DNA from: Macrosoma leucophasiata
Lineage: Eukaryota; Arthropoda; Insecta; Lepidoptera; Hedylidae
Assembly (NCBI GenBank): GCA_036365455.1
Contig: JAWQUS010000032.1
Location: forward strand, 14,950,001 to 15,014,000
Direction of reading: 5' to 3'
DNA: 64,000 bases
This document shows positions 10,589-24,342 of the stretch, in pieces (position 1 is the first letter of the stretch; each line of letters begins with the position of its first letter). A program made the position numbers and the translations under genes. Below the pieces are notes generated by a model. The model was not told the origin of the DNA and searched no databases. It was given only the letters and a program-made list of their open reading frames with translations.

Positions 10589-12544
10589 ATAATGGCACCA
10601 ACAGCATCGGGGTACCAGTACTCGCATCCAGATCCCGGAGAAGAGATCTGTATCACTGGGATCGCAGGATACTTCCCTAAGACCAACTCTGTAGAGGATT
10701 TTCGAGAAAATCTTTTTGCTAAAGTGAGCTCTTAACGCTCTTAATACTTCATTTCGATGATCAATTTTGTACAGTTTCCTACTGTTTTTTGGGCTGTGAG
10801 CAAACACTGCAGTATTCATGTTTCTTTAACTTAGGTCTACACTAAAAACGATTAAAAATTTAAAAAGAAAGAAGTAGGAGAGAGTAGGATTACGTATTAG
10901 AGGGGAGAATTTATATAAGATTTAATTATTTCTAGACTTAAAAAAATTACTAATCACAATTTAAAATGATTCGTATAAGTGATCTGCCATTCATTATAGC
11001 GATAGGCTCGCCACCTGTTACATGGGCCAAAACGTAACCGGCGAATCGTGGGTGTTTGCAGGTATGCTTGAATACATACATACCTTAGCCTACCCCTTCT
11101 GGGATTACAGGCGTGAAGTTACGTTAGATCTGCCATTCGAGTTCAAGAGAGTACAGTTACCGGTTAACGTCTACTTTACTAAAACCACCAACAAAATTAA
11201 ATAACAGGATCAAACTTAAAAAATTGCGCTATTAGATTAAATCAAAAGGGAAAGAAAAATTGACGCTCGGATCTGAGGTTTCGGTAGTACAGTAGGTAAA
11301 GGTAGCTGGGCTACTTATCTAGTCCCGGGATCAATCCCCGCCTGAACTCTTATTTGGGCTGGAGCGCCTTCTGCGTTCGCTGATTGTTTGTTGATTGTTT
11401 TGAAATATTGCCATTTCGAGACGCGTCGCCTAGATAAGTCTGTCCTAAAAAATCCATACGAACTCAATTTTTCTTTCCATTTTTCTTGAAATTCTTTTGT
11501 AAGTGTTATTTCGATAAAATTAAATATTACCACAATATTGTGCTATAGGTAGACCTGATCAGTGATTTAAGAAAGATTTGGAAAGTTCAAGATAGCAACT
11601 GGTCATTCAGAGCTGGTAAAATAAACAACCACAACAAATTCGATGCTGAATTCTTCAGAAAAAACTATAAAGATGTACATCAAACTGATTCAACGTCTCG
11701 ATTGCTGCTTGAGAGAACTTACGAGGCTATCATCGACGCTGGTGAGTTATAGTAGTCAGCTTATCCAAAATTACTTAAATATAACTTTTTTGAAGGGTTC
11801 ATTCATTTCATTAGCAGCGCCTTGCTCGTTTTATGTTAAAAAAAAGTTAAACTCGCGTCAGGACATGTGGTGCAACCACAGAATAGATAAATATTCCGTG
11901 GGTGCAACCATAGAGCAACACCGGTCGCGGCGGACCGGCGGGGAGTTGCCATATTCACTTTCCCCTCTGTGAAATAACAAGCGCAAGTGGTCCTATGCCT
12001 GTCCCCGAGATGCTTAAATGTGTGTGTGAAATTGTTTATGTATTTTGTTAAAATCAAGGTGTGAGTTTCAAATGACACGATTTTTTTGCATCGGTAATAA
12101 ACGCTATGGCTACTCCCCTCCGGTCGGCCATGTTGCTCTATGGGTGCTACAAAAGAAAAAATGTACAATATTCAATATATTGTGTATTTGTGTATAATAT
12201 TCAAGTTTTCACTTCTGCCGGCACCTCGGGTGTTTATACGTGAACACGTATATTATTATAGACTGTACCAACTATAGAGCGATCAGTTGAAATGGTAAAG
12301 ATCTGTTAATTGTTGGTATCTTTGGGAATGGTTCTCGTCCAGCAGTTTACGCTTTTCGGCTAAAATGGTGATGAATATATGATTATGTCTTCCCAAATTG
12401 ATCATTAATTCTTCTGACAATAGGTGTCAACCCTTCGGAACTCCGCAACACTAAGACCGGTGTGTTCATAGGAACATGCTATGTGGATATTGATGGACCA
12501 TTAATGTGGAACAGGATGCCAATAAACGAAAATGCGATTATGGG
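10589..12544 (+). CDS. FAS B, N-terminal ketosynthase exons with start codon
   Basis: Exon 10589-10723 follows a ttttcag acceptor and has an ATG at 10592, so a 5' untranslated exon upstream is likely. Its 44 codons contain HPDPGEEICITGIAGYFP and ENLFAK, the standard opening of animal FAS ketosynthases. Exon 11549-11741 contains GKINNHNKFDAEFF and LLLERTYEAIIDAG. Exon 12424-12544 contains GVNPSELRNTKTGVFIG. Phases match (0, 1, 2). The exon that should follow, carrying the Cys nucleophile (DTACSAS in copy C), is not found before the KR exon at 13034. These are the only N-terminal KS exons in the window, because those of copy C lie outside it. Confidence 0.85.
11010..11120 (+). repeat. S2 fragment
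   Basis: 3' part only: cacctgttacatgggccaaa to ggattacaggcgtgaagtta. Confidence 0.65.
11909..12142. mobile_element. TIR element M1, copy 1 (8 bp target duplication)
   Basis: Ends are catagagcaacac and its inverse. Flanks ggtgcaac and ggtgctac are an 8 bp duplication with one mismatch. No transposase. 8 bp duplications fit hAT- or P-type elements. Confidence 0.75.
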
Positions 12545-12936
12545 GTAATGTTAAAAGCTTTAAATACGCTTACTCTCACAGCTTTTAGCACTGAGTTTAC
12601 AGCTAAAAATTTAAACTAAATCAAAATTTGTATAAGATGAAGAGCGTGATGAATATAAAACAAGAAATATATTAGAAACCAGGATATTTGGCGCTCCATA
12701 CTCTCGTACCTACCCTGTTAGGGACTTGCCGTGAAGGAAATAGTATAATGTGACATACTACATTATACTAATTAGATTGGTCGGAGAAGACATTACAAAA
12801 ATAATTTAATCGTGGTTTAAAGCGAGGGATTAATAGTAAAACTAGCAAAGCTATTTATTACTTTTTGCTAGAAGCCCAAAGGTGGCTCTGAAAACGATGG
12901 GATACTTCGGAGACTGGATGAATTTGATTTGCTTAG

Positions 12937-13836
<900 letters not shown>

Positions 13837-14497
13837 TAAGTTTTTTTGAGTTTACTTCTTAAGTGTGACGGACTCACTTCCCTTCAAAATGGTCGAGGAG
13901 AACAATGGCTGCTACATGCGCCATACTCGTGAACGGGTGCTGATTGTGGACTAGTCTGTTGTGATTTGCGGGTATTATTGTCTATCACAATATTATGATG
14001 TTGATGCGTATTTGCGTATGTGTTTATATGCAAATATTTATATGCCATGGACGTTCATATTATCTTTATTCTATTTTAATTTTATTTCTATTTAATAATA
14101 CCAATATGTATTAAATCTAAGGCTTTGACAAAAGAGCAACACGCTGAGTTTGTTCGGTAGCGGAGTTCTTCTCAGTAGTGCCTCACTTGGAACTCTGCTA
14201 AGTGAATAACTATAATTATGACGAACAGATTTTTCTTTTTCTTCTATGAAGGAATTGAAAAATTTGATGATTTACACATAATATATATATATCGGTTAAT
14301 TTTTATTATTAATTAGGTATTCATTAATACCTATTGGATTATTATTATAGGTAGCTTGTAACCCGACAATGCAAAAGAGTCCATATAGACCAATTTGACA
14401 TAAATGATATGAAATTTTGAATTTTGAATTCTTAAGAAACGATTTGAGTTATAGGGCTCGGTACGTAAATTTTATGAGGACCTTTTAAAATAAGAGA

Positions 14498-14785
14498 TTT
14501 TTTTTTTAATGTAATGGGCGTGGCAAACAAGCATGCAGTTCACATTGATGTTATGTGATGACTGCAACCTATAGACACCCACATGAAGACCAAGGTCAAA
14601 ATGCAGATGCGTTACCACTCCTGAGGCCTAAGGTGTTATGCCTCTGTGCCGGAAATTACAGGGCCGTACATTACCACCTGACCGGAACACGATAGTGCTG
14701 AACACTACCATTTAGCGGCAAGTATATTAGGTAATGCGGTGGTGCCTACGCCCGCGAGCTCCGTCACTGAAGCTCTACCACCAGT
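14498..14785 (-). mobile_element. S1 retroposon in FAS B intron
   Basis: Full-length copy on the minus strand with a leading T run and end ctaccaccagt. Confidence 0.85.
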
Positions 14786-14914
14786 AAAAAAATAAAGATA
14801 ATCGCATACATCTTTAGTTAGCGTTTTGGTGGTCGACTTGTAAATATTATACAAATATTATGTTATTATACACTTGAGAGTGATGCGTCGATCTGATTTT
14901 TGGAAATTGTTTTT

Positions 14915-14985
14915 TTTATGTTTAAGTCTATAGGCTGCAACATTCACTTACCAACAATGTGTATTGCATGTTTGTTCGTTAGTAG
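14915..14985 (+). repeat. S1 relic
   Basis: Keeps only the segment from tgtttaagtctataggctgc to tgcatgtttgtt. Confidence 0.45.
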
Positions 14986-15081
14986 TACGGACTCACTGGC
15001 GGTACGATAAGACAAGAAAAATCAAAGACGTAAATGAGAACAAAAGCGATTCAGTCAACTACATAGTCGAATCGAGGATCC

Positions 15082-15276
15082 AGATCAGAGGTTCCTAAAC
15101 TATTTTTTCTTGTAGACACCATTCAATTTTTTTCTGATTTAGGTGGACCCCTCCTTGTTACATTTTCATCGGAATCCCATAGGTACTTACAATTATTTTT
15201 ATTCACGCCCCGATCGAGTCTCCCCTGGACCCCAAGGGGCTCACCTGGATCACTTTGGGAATCACTGATCTGGATC
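15082..15276 (+). repeat. Interspersed repeat R3, diverged copy
   Basis: Shares agatcagaggttcct, attcacgcc, ccccgatcgagtctcc and tttgggaatcactg with 2187-2385. It lies just before the ACP exon of FAS B. Confidence 0.6.
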
Positions 15277-15338
15277 CTCGAGATGATTCAGACGTTTCAG
15301 ATATCGAATCTTATTTCAAAATCCATATATTTTCGTAG

Positions 15339-15489
15339 GCATACGTGACCTAAGAGCGATTTCCTACCAAGCGACCTTGATCGAGCTAGGCATGGACAGC
15401 ATGATGGCGGTGGAAATAAAACAGGCCCTAGAGAGGGACTTCCAGATATTCCTGACGCCCCAAGAAATTAGCAAATTGACGTTTGGCGG
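15339..15489 (+). CDS. FAS B, acyl carrier protein exon
   Basis: This 151 bp exon begins GIRDL and contains LGMDSMMAVE, with the Ser that carries phosphopantetheine at codon 15398-15400. It ends KLTFGG when the two bases before gtacga join the first base of the next exon. Length and phases equal those of copy C exon 34936-35086. The ACP holds the growing acyl chain. The domain itself looks intact although the gene around it is broken. Confidence 0.8.
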
Positions 15490-15587
15490 GTACGATACGT
15501 TTTTTGGGAATAAAAACTGCTTGATTTCGGGACTGTATGATTCCCCTGCGTTATGTTTGCAATAACGGTAGTATTTGTAGCTTTGAA

Positions 15588-15627
15588 GAAGAGGACTTAA
15601 GCTATTAATTTAGCTTAAGTCCTCTTC
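15588..15627. repeat. Perfect 17 bp hairpin
   Basis: The arms gaagaggacttaagcta and its exact inverse are separated by 6 bases, about 100 bases past the ACP exon of FAS B. Confidence 0.7.
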
Positions 15628-16093
15628 TATACAATATGTAACCAAAATTAAGGCATTAAGTCCGTCTTTATGTACCATTTCTGTGCATAAAAATAATAAA
15701 TAAATAAAATCAATACGTAGATGTTGGAAAATAAAAAGGTGTCTACTTTTGTTTTTCTACACTCTATATAAACCTGTCATGGGTGGGCGCCACACAAATG
15801 TCTTTGAAACATTTTTGTTCCGGTGTAATTTTTGTTTATCGATTTGAGAGCGACATTTGGTCTCTATCTCTCATCTTCCCATCTCTCTTGTTGGTCTTGA
15901 ATATACATAACGTACTCACTACTTCCGATAACTGTATGTACAGAACCTAGAATTTTTTTTGAGCTGGTAAACTACGGCTCACAGAAGCAACAGAAAATGG
16001 AAGGATTTTTTTCTACTTTCCATTACGTTTTTTACATTGTTTGTACACATTTCTAATTATTTTATTGTTTCTATTTTAAACTTTTGCTCTTAG

Positions 16094-16274
16094 ATTAACT
16101 GAGTTGAGTAACAAAAATGAAGCAGAAGAAACTAAGACTCATGAAGCGATGGTAGCGAAACGGTTAAAGAAAAAGGACAATCTGAATTTCTTTACCATAA
16201 TCAAAAACATAGGAAACGAGGAATCTGCTATGAAAGATTTTATATATATTCCCGATGATCAAACAGAAAATAAG
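16094..16274 (+). CDS. FAS B, ACP-TE linker exon
   Basis: 181 bp between a ctcttag acceptor and an aag/gtaaaa donor. It encodes LTELSNKNEAEE followed by a lysine- and glutamate-rich stretch ending DDQTENK. This aligns with copy C exon 33452-33632 (same length and phase), so it is the flexible linker between ACP and thioesterase. It has no catalytic motif of its own. Confidence 0.75.
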
Positions 16275-16305
16275 GTAAAACAGTTTCGTACTGATAAGTT
16301 TTTTT

Positions 16306-16580
16306 ACTGGTGGTAGAGCTCCAGTGACAGAGCTCGCCGGCGTAGGCACCACCGCATTACCTTATTTACTTGCCGCTAAATGGTAGTGTTCAGCACTGTC
16401 GTGTTCCGGTCAGGTGGTAATGTAATTTCCGGCACAGAGGCATAACACCTTAGGCCTCAGGAGTGGTAACGCATCTGCATTTTGACCTTGGTCTTCGTGT
16501 GGGTGTCTATAGGCTGCAGTCATCACTTAACATCAATGTGAACTGCATGCTTGTTTGCCACTTCCATTACATAAAAAAAA
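16306..16580 (+). mobile_element. S1 retroposon in FAS B intron
   Basis: Nearly full-length, with a short internal deletion near gtaatgtaatttccgg. It inserted about 30 bp past the donor of exon 16094-16274. Confidence 0.85.
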
Positions 16581-17202
16581 AGATTGCTATTTCTATTCTA
16601 TTGTTTATTCAAAATTCAAAACAGTTGATTACATTTATCTGATTAATAATAAAAAATACTAGAATATGACATATTATATAAAACTAGTTTTCGGACTTAT
16701 TGGTAAATAGACACGCATTATTATCACTGATTTATCACTTGACGTAATAGGGTTGTGTCCTAGGTACAAAACCAGTACTTTTTATCATCCATATGAAAAT
16801 TTTATGCAAATGGAATGTAAAAGTACAAAATTTACGAAAATTAGCGTGATACAGTGAAACAGATTTCTAAAAAGACGAAAAATAGTGACATAAAATTTAA
16901 CTGAAAATTTGAATATAATTTCACTTTTAGAATCTTTATACAATTTCCAACAACTTTTAGTACGTCAACGTTACACAAAAACGCAGTATTGACGAAGATA
17001 TTCTAACATTTCTTGATTTCACCATTCAACTTACCGGTGTCGTACACTCTGTGACGTCATAAAGTGCTGCCATTTTGATATTGGCCGTTTTGAGTCACTT
17101 CACTACTCGCAACGTTTTGAAACGTTATATTTTAACAACTGTCACTTACTGACAATATGTTTCTAAGATGAATAGTATTGATTTATCCAATGTTTTTTAT
17201 AT

Positions 17203-17534
17203 GTATGTATGTATCTTCACGCCAAGTCCCTAACGGGGTAGGCAGAGAGTGTAGAGCGCCAGATATCCCGGTTCAGACAAACCTCTCGTGCCTCGTCTAT
17301 CTTCATCATTCTTTTCATACATGCATGCCGATTCCTAAGACTTTTGACCCCACCATCAGACAGAACTCGACCTATTTGGTCATGGTAGGTCAGCCTTGGT
17401 CTTCCTGGGCCTCTGCAACCATCCACATTCGCATTGTATATCTGTTTAGTCATTCGCTCATTCGACATTCTTTCTATATGCCCGAACCATCGGAGCATGC
17501 CTTTTTTCATTCTTACACCGATACTATCATTCAC
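17203..17534 (-). pseudogene. Non-LTR retrotransposon 3' fragment (C-terminal ORF2)
   Basis: The minus-strand frame 17217-17534 encodes LRWFGHIERMSNERM, GCRGPGRPRLTYHDQ and RMMKIDEAREVC, the C-terminal tail typical of insect non-LTR polyproteins. It is 5' truncated; the 3' end carries (gtat)n at 17202-17217. Confidence 0.75.
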
Positions 17535-17566
17535 ACAAAGTCTTGCTTTGTGTGAATGATAGTATC
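17520..17566. repeat. Perfect 21 bp hairpin
   Basis: Arms 17520-17540 and 17546-17566 (gatactatcattcacac...) are exact inverses with a 5-base loop. The left arm overlaps the end of the non-LTR fragment. Confidence 0.75.
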
Positions 17567-17742
17567 ATTTCAAGTCATGCTTTTTATAAAATCAATAGAA
17601 ATAAATTAGTCAACAACCTGTAGCACTGACTCTAGCTCGAACGCTTGTAATGGCCTTATGGCGATATCTCTAAGGCCATAACAAAGCAACTCCATCATGT
17701 GGCATGATCAAAAATTTTTACACGTTTGTAATTTTTTTGCAG

Positions 17743-20700
17743 AACCAACGATCCACGCCAGAGCATCCTCAAACAAAATCTGTGCTGTTCGTATTGCCAG
17801 GTTTTGAGGGTTCTGCCGTTTCAGTCGAGAACCTCTGCCGCAACTTGGCCATCAATACTTGTGTCTTACAGCTAGGAGTATACGACTCGATGGAAACTTT
17901 GGAACAAATGACGGATAGAATATTTGAGGTAACATCATTGTCACCAAAATAATGTTATGTATCGACTGAGATAATATTAAGCCTGGGTTGTTCCAAGACA
18001 CTTGTTCAAGTTGTTGTAACATTTCACATCCTTCTCTAACTTAAGAAAATTTGTTAAAGTTAGAGAAGGATCTTAAATGGCACCCACGACACAGGTTTGT
18101 ACCTACTGTGGGGCTGAGAGTGTAAGCGTATTTCAATAAAAAAAAAAATAATAATAATAATCAGAACCTAGCCTTATAGTAGTACACACGACCGGATTTG
18201 GTACTGCGGACCGAATCTGCCGACCAAATTCGCGAGTGGACCGCATCGGACTTGATTAATAATTATTATGTCCGCCGGACTCTTCTTCACAAGACCAGAT
18301 TTGGTTCGGAGCCTGCTGATTCCGCGGTCAGCTCCGTACTATATCCGGACGTGTGCTACTACTGTAAAGACTTTAATCATACCATAGAGCAACACGGCCC
18401 ACCGGTCGCGGCGGACTGGAGGAGGGTAGTCCTTAGCGTAGCGTTTATTACCGATGCAAAACATTCTGTCGTTTTTTTGCGGGGGGAAATGCGTGCGACA
18501 CACGCACACTACAAAAATCGTCTATTACTACGAAACTCACACCTTGACTTTAACAAAATACAGAAACAATTTCACGCACACATTGAAACATCTAGGCGAC
18601 GGATAAAGGCCCATTTGGGTTTGTACTTTGACATTGGGGAAAGCCTGCATATGGCTACTTGCCTCCGGTGTTGCTCTATGAATCATACCCCTTAAAATAT
18701 TGAATGAGGACCGTTGGCCCAGTGGTCGCGACCCTGATGCTGAGCTTGTGGCAAAACATTTTTTTTTTTTTTTAATGTAATGGAAGTGGTAAACAAACAT
18801 GCAGTTCACATTGTGTTAAGTGATGACTGCAGCCTATAGACACCCACACAAAGACCAAGGTCAAAATGCAGATGCGTTACCACTCCTGAGGCCTAAGGTG
18901 TTATGCTTCTGTGCCGGAAATTACAGGGCCGTACATTACCACCTGACCGGAACACGATAGTGCTGAACACTACCATTTAGCGGCAAGTATATTAGGTAAT
19001 GCGGTGGTGCCTACGCCCGCGAGCTCCGTCACTGGAGCTCTACCACTAGTAAGATTAAGAGACCAGAACAATTTCGATAGGTGGTCACGGCCCAAGTTGG
19101 GAAAAGTTGATTTTGTGTTTTTTTTTTTGTGAGGAAATTTCTTGAAGTGGCCGAAGTCTCTACCCATGCCAAAATTTGAATAATAAAATAGGCCTGGTAT
19201 TTTTTAACTGGTTATATTTTTGAAATAAAACAATTTTTACGGATTTATCTCGCTTATATTAAACTAAAACTACTTTTTCTTCTTAACTTCTGTTAGACAA
19301 ATGTCACCTCAGTCTGAACGGAACCACGGAAGCTGAAAAGCGACCGAAACGTCGGGTTGATTTTAAAAATCATTTTAGTTTAATATACGCGAGATAAATC
19401 CGTAAAACTTGTTTAATTTCAATGAGTGTAGCTCGCGAAAGCCTAAGAACATATCATGGTTATATTTTATGAGCCAAAGAAAATCTTAATAACGAAAAAT
19501 ATGCCTTTTAAGTTTATGAAAACTTTTTGGTAATGATGTTAATCTGAAAATTTTCTTTAAGATCTTATTAAAATTGCTACCACCCGAAGGGCCATTCAAA
19601 TTGCTTGGATACAGTTTTGGAACCATTATAACTCTTGGACTGGCGGCTAAATTGGAAAAACTAGGTAAATATAGACATTAAACAAAAACAAATAAATGAT
19701 TGATTGTAACTAAAAATATTTTTATCATCATTTTCCTGATAGTGTTCCCTAATACATTTAAGGCTCATTTACCTACGAGTATACGAGAATGATTCGATTT
19801 TTTTAGACATTTTTTTCACGATGGCAATACTTTTTAAATTTTCTACTTTATGGGTGAGTTTTGGCGGGAACGCGGAAAAGAGCTGTGTCGCTGCGTGATA
19901 TTATTTTCGAAATTTGTGTATAGTCGCGTTTTTATGTGTAAAAATGGTGGTATTTTTATCATAAAGCATTCGATAATGTTTACGAGTGTAAGAAAGTGAT
20001 ATTATGAAGTGAAAAGTGATTTTTCGTATTACCTCCAAAACTTCGTAAAAACTTCAGTACAGTCCCCATCGCTTTACTGGAGCCACCCCATCATCTCATC
20101 ATATTCCTCATGGAAGCATTTAATCATCGTCATCTTCTAATGGATATTCATTAATTTATAGAAATGTGAAATTCAATATGTATACGACTGAAAGACTCTG
20201 TATCTATGGTCATGACAAAATATAAAAAAAAAATCTACTTTATTTTTGACGTGTTCACACACGCATCATGACTTGTTAAAGTTGACAGACGAATAATACG
20301 CCGCATTGTGATAAATGTATGTATGCGGGTGAATATCACTGATGCGGGTGCCTAATGCTAATGTTAACAGAGGCAGCGTAAGGTGTGGTAACGAACCACT
20401 GGCTTACGTAATTACATAAATAATATGCTCTGTATCTGATCCTGCTAGTTCTAAACATTGGATCTAGTAATACCACTGCTTTCTCTCATCAGTGATTTTA
20501 TTGTGTGAATCCAGATTCTAAATGATATACCTATTCTTAATACCCACAAAATGGAGTAGATTTATTATGACAACAGCTTAGTGCCCCCGCGCATTTAGGC
20601 GTCCTAGCCGCCTAAATACACGGCACAGCACTTGGTTGCGATGATTGGTCGCGCGGCCAATACGTGGCCGCCAACGGCTGGCCGCATAATTCGCAAAAGG

Positions 20701-21943
20701 CGCGCACTTCCATATAGACATAATTACAAACAAAGTAGGATCTAGGAATAATAATTATAGTTTTATGTACTTATAGTAAGCCCCGTAATTTCTGGCAATA
20801 CAGGCCCAATACATCTACATTGTAATAATAAAATATAATAAAATAAAAAATCTCCGTTTTTATGGATAAAGGCTGTATTGAATTACCATCGATGTGAACG
20901 GTATGCGTGTTTACTACACAAAAAATATTCAAGTATAATTTTCTGCTGCTACCATAAAGCAATGCAATAAATGTGAAGGAAAGATTTGAAAAATCGGGCA
21001 GGACTTCAGTAGCTCAATTGGAAGAGTTACCTATTTATTGTTAAGTATATCTAATAGATGATTTTCTGTTGAATATCTATATGGATTAAAGTAATGATAA
21101 AAGATGGTTTGTTACAATTCCCAAGAAATAGTCAAGATCAGAGGTTCCTATACTATTATTTCTTGTAGACCCATTTCATTTTTTACTAATTTCGGTAGAT
21201 CCCTTCCGTGCCACATTTATACTTATCACATTCCTATATTTCCAATTTTTATTCACGCCTACGTTAGACCCCGATCGAGTCTCCCATGGACCCCAGGGGG
21301 TCCACTTGGACCAGTTTGGGAATCTCTGGTCTAGATATTCAATTATCTCCCCATACTAGTAGTCTTCATTAAAAGCCCATTATATCAGTTGGTATTAACC
21401 TTGCTATATAAAAAACATAATCAAATTTTGTTTGCATTATTAACAGGTCGTACTGGAGAAGTTTTCTGTTTGGATGGCTCTCCACAATTCCTTCACCAAA
21501 CATCATTATCTTCATTTAAAGACTATACTGGATTAAAAAACAGCATTATATCAAGCCTTCTCCGATTAATGGGTATGGATGCCAACTTTGAAGAGTTTAA
21601 TAGCCAAGAAGATATTTCAAGTGCAGTCGATCGCATTCTTAAGAAACATGTTGTAAATCCCAATGTATATTCCAGGGAATTCTTAAAAAGATTAACAGTA
21701 TCAATATTTAACCGATGTACAATAATGATGAATAATGAAAATTGTAATTTGAAGAGAATTAAATCGCCTATAGTTTTAATACGATCGAAAGATAACCTTG
21801 TAGACTTTGTTAATGATCATTACAATATAGACGAATGTACAGATGGAAATGTAACTGTTCATTATGTGATGAGCGATCATTCTAAAGTACCGGATGATGA
21901 ATATTGTGCAAGCATCCTTCGTACATATTTGACAAAGAAGTAA
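17743..21943 (+). CDS. FAS B, thioesterase exons
   Basis: Exons 17743-17928 (VLFVLPGFEGSA, N-terminal strand and first conserved block), 19562-19664 (GYSFG, Ser codon 19613-19615) and 21447-21943 (CLDGSP, MSDHSKVPDDE, TAA stop). Phases 0 and 1 match. The TE fold and catalytic triad residues look complete. The last two exons lie inside the segment shared with 1-5952 and are almost identical to copy A, whereas the first TE exon lies outside it. Confidence 0.8.
18028..18071. repeat. 15 bp hairpin
   Basis: atccttctctaactt and its exact inverse, 14 bases apart. Confidence 0.55.
18383..18680. mobile_element. TIR element M1, copy 2 (perfect 8 bp target duplication)
   Basis: Same ends as 11909-12142. 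Flanks are aatcatac on both sides (18375-18382 and 18681-18688). The overlapping 165-codon ORF is not a gene. Confidence 0.85.
18759..19050 (-). mobile_element. S1 retroposon
   Basis: Full-length; its end overlaps the start of the duplicated block (19033). Confidence 0.85.
19222..19420. repeat. Hairpin element H1, duplicate copy
   Basis: Duplication partner of 193-388, with slightly worse arm pairing. Confidence 0.75.
20945..21028 (+). repeat. T1 relic, truncated
   Basis: Contains the left part of T1 (ctgctaccataaagcaatgc through gacttcagtagctcaattgg) and stops inside the tRNA-like D arm. It lies where copy 1 of the duplication has a different, complete T1. Confidence 0.6.
21136..21334 (+). 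repeat. Interspersed repeat R3, duplicate copy
   Basis: Duplication partner of 2187-2385. Confidence 0.65.
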
Positions 21944-22788
21944 AAACAAAACTAAATATGTATAATCCTCTCGATCGTAAAACTAGGCAGTACATTAGTA
22001 AAAAAGAGTGAATCCTATTACCTATTGTCAAATCTTTACTGTGTAAGAGCCGTTGTACACGCTAAAGCATTTCACCATGTTTGCTGCAGATAAGACCAAT
22101 TCCGTATATACACTTCAAGTATTTTGTCTGATCTAGACAGCAAAACTTATCGTGTCTATTACAGACAAGACAAATAGAAACGTGTACACGCTAAGATTGT
22201 TTGCAAGCAGTCGTGCGTAGGGTGTGAGAGACAACTCGGTGTCAATCATATTATAATTTATTTCCGTCTACACAGATACACGTACAAAAACTACCTGACG
22301 GACCGTCAGTGATGGCTGACCACCGACCACCTTACCTTACCCTACTCCACCCCCCACCGGCCGCAGCAGGCGCAGCAGCGTTCACGCATCGTGTCTAGCG
22401 CAGACAATTTTTCTTGATCAGCACCGTAACAGTGTGCACGGTTCGTTTGTAGAAACGACACGAATTCTTACATAGGCCCGGTTACTTACTTTGTCGTGAA
22501 CAAGAAGCTTTAGAAAACTTACGTAGTATTTATCAATACGATCTTTGTCATACTTGTATACACCAAGGTAAAAATAGAATTTTCTACAAAAGTAAGTTCA
22601 ACAGAGCAATAAGAATTTTCAACCATTTAGGTACCAGTTGATTAATGGTGAATGGATTAAGATTTAAAAAAACTTTTCTAAAATGGTTAATCAATAAGGT
22701 ATTTTATAATCTCAATGAATTCTTCAATTACAATTCTAGATATTATCTGGGTTGATAAATTAATTTGTAAAATTGTTAATTTAACTAA

Positions 22789-23096
22789 ACGTAACTTCAC
22801 GCCTGTAATCCCCGAAGGGGTAGGCAGAGGTAAATGCATGCATTCAAGCATACATGCAAACACCCACGATTCGCCGGTTACGTTTTGGCCCATGTAACAG
22901 GTGGCGAGCCTGTTTACATCTCCGGGCACATTACCAAACTTTGAGGTACTGGGAAATTTCCAGAAAATGGAAAAATCCCAATAGAACCAGAGATAAAGGC
23001 TTTTTCACCATTATCTCTGATAACCCCCTACCCGGGAATCGAACCCAGGACCTCAGCGTAGTAGTAGTGGCCTGCTACCACTAGGCTACCGAGGCA
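22789..23096 (-). mobile_element. S2 SINE, full-length, present only in duplication copy 2
   Basis: Flanked by gttaatttaact (12 bp) on both sides. The matching place in copy 1 (near 3820) has this sequence once, uninterrupted. The tRNA-like head is on the right: gaacccaggacctcagcgta is the reverse of a B box. Confidence 0.85.
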
Positions 23097-23570
23097 GTTA
23101 ATTTAACTGACATTTATTATGTTCTTATTTTATTGTAATAGACATTTATATTGAAAAATATCTGACATTTATTAACAATTATTGTAATCAATTACATACG
23201 CTCTTAGTTTTTTTTTTTTTTATCTTAAAACGTATTGTATACCCAGTATGGTAAATTGTTATTTGTATTCTAACGAAACAATGAACAGAAATAATCCTAC
23301 CCGAAGTCAAATTATATTCACTTGCATGTGTTAAACTTGTTCAAGTGAAAATACATAATACGTTCAATGTAATTAAATAAACTGCGTCAGTGTCGCTGCT
23401 ATGTTTAAAAGCGCCGGGAGCAATATTTGATATTAGCGCCTCCTAAAACTTAGTTTGAAGGAAGAGATATCACAGCCCGCAGGGTATGTGTCCTGTGAGT
23501 GAAGATTTCTAGCAGAACTTCCTTTGGCCAGTAACGTAAATGGAAATATGTGGTTTGGTAACTGGTGGTT

Positions 23571-23831
23571 GAGCTCCAGTGACGGAGCTCGCGGGCGTAG
23601 GCACCACCGCATTACCTAATATACTTGCCGCTAAATGGTAGTGTTCAGCATTATCGTGTTCCGGTAGGGTGGTAATGTAAAGTCCCGTAATTAACGGCAC
23701 AGAGGCATAACACCTTAGGCCTCAGGAGTAGTAACGCATCTGCATTTTGACCTTTGTCTTTGTGTAAGTGTCTATAGGCTGCAGTCATCACTTAACATCA
23801 ATGTGAACTGCACGCTTGTGTACATAAAAAA
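23571..23831 (+). mobile_element. S1 retroposon, duplicate copy
   Basis: Duplication partner of 4281-4553. Confidence 0.8.
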
Positions 23832-24057
23832 ATACGTGTTTGCAATTTTACGTAAAAAATCAAGTCAACTTACTCCACGAGATTTGCGGATCAATCAATT
23901 GATTCTGTTTATTATGAATAGATAGAGTCAGAGATAGATTTATTAGTACAAGAATAAGTACTTACTATCAGTCCAGCTGTTTGAACAGCTGGACAAGAGC
24001 GTCCCCTTAAAATGTTGGCAATAGGGTTGTGCGACATTAGGAGATAATATTTTGTTT

Positions 24058-24342
24058 GTTTTTTTATGTAATGGAAGTGGCAAACAAGCATGCAGTTCAC
24101 ATTGATGTTAAGTGATGACTGCAGCCTATAGACACCCACACAAAGACCAATGTCAAAATGCAGATGCGTTACCACTCTTGAGGCTTAAGGTGTTATGCCT
24201 CTGTGCCGGAAATTACAGGGCCGTACATTACCACCTGACTGGAACACGATAGTGCTGAACACTACCATTTAGCGGCAAGTATATTAGGTAATGCGGTGGT
24301 GCCTACGCCTGTGAGCTCTGTCACTGGAGCTCTACCACCAGT
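24058..24342 (-). mobile_element. S1 retroposon, duplicate copy
   Basis: Duplication partner of 4776-5063. Confidence 0.85.

Noticed and set aside
18198..18695. 165-codon plus-strand ORF
   Set aside because: It spans the TIR element at 18383-18680 and its flanks; no motif, and it begins outside and ends at the element border.
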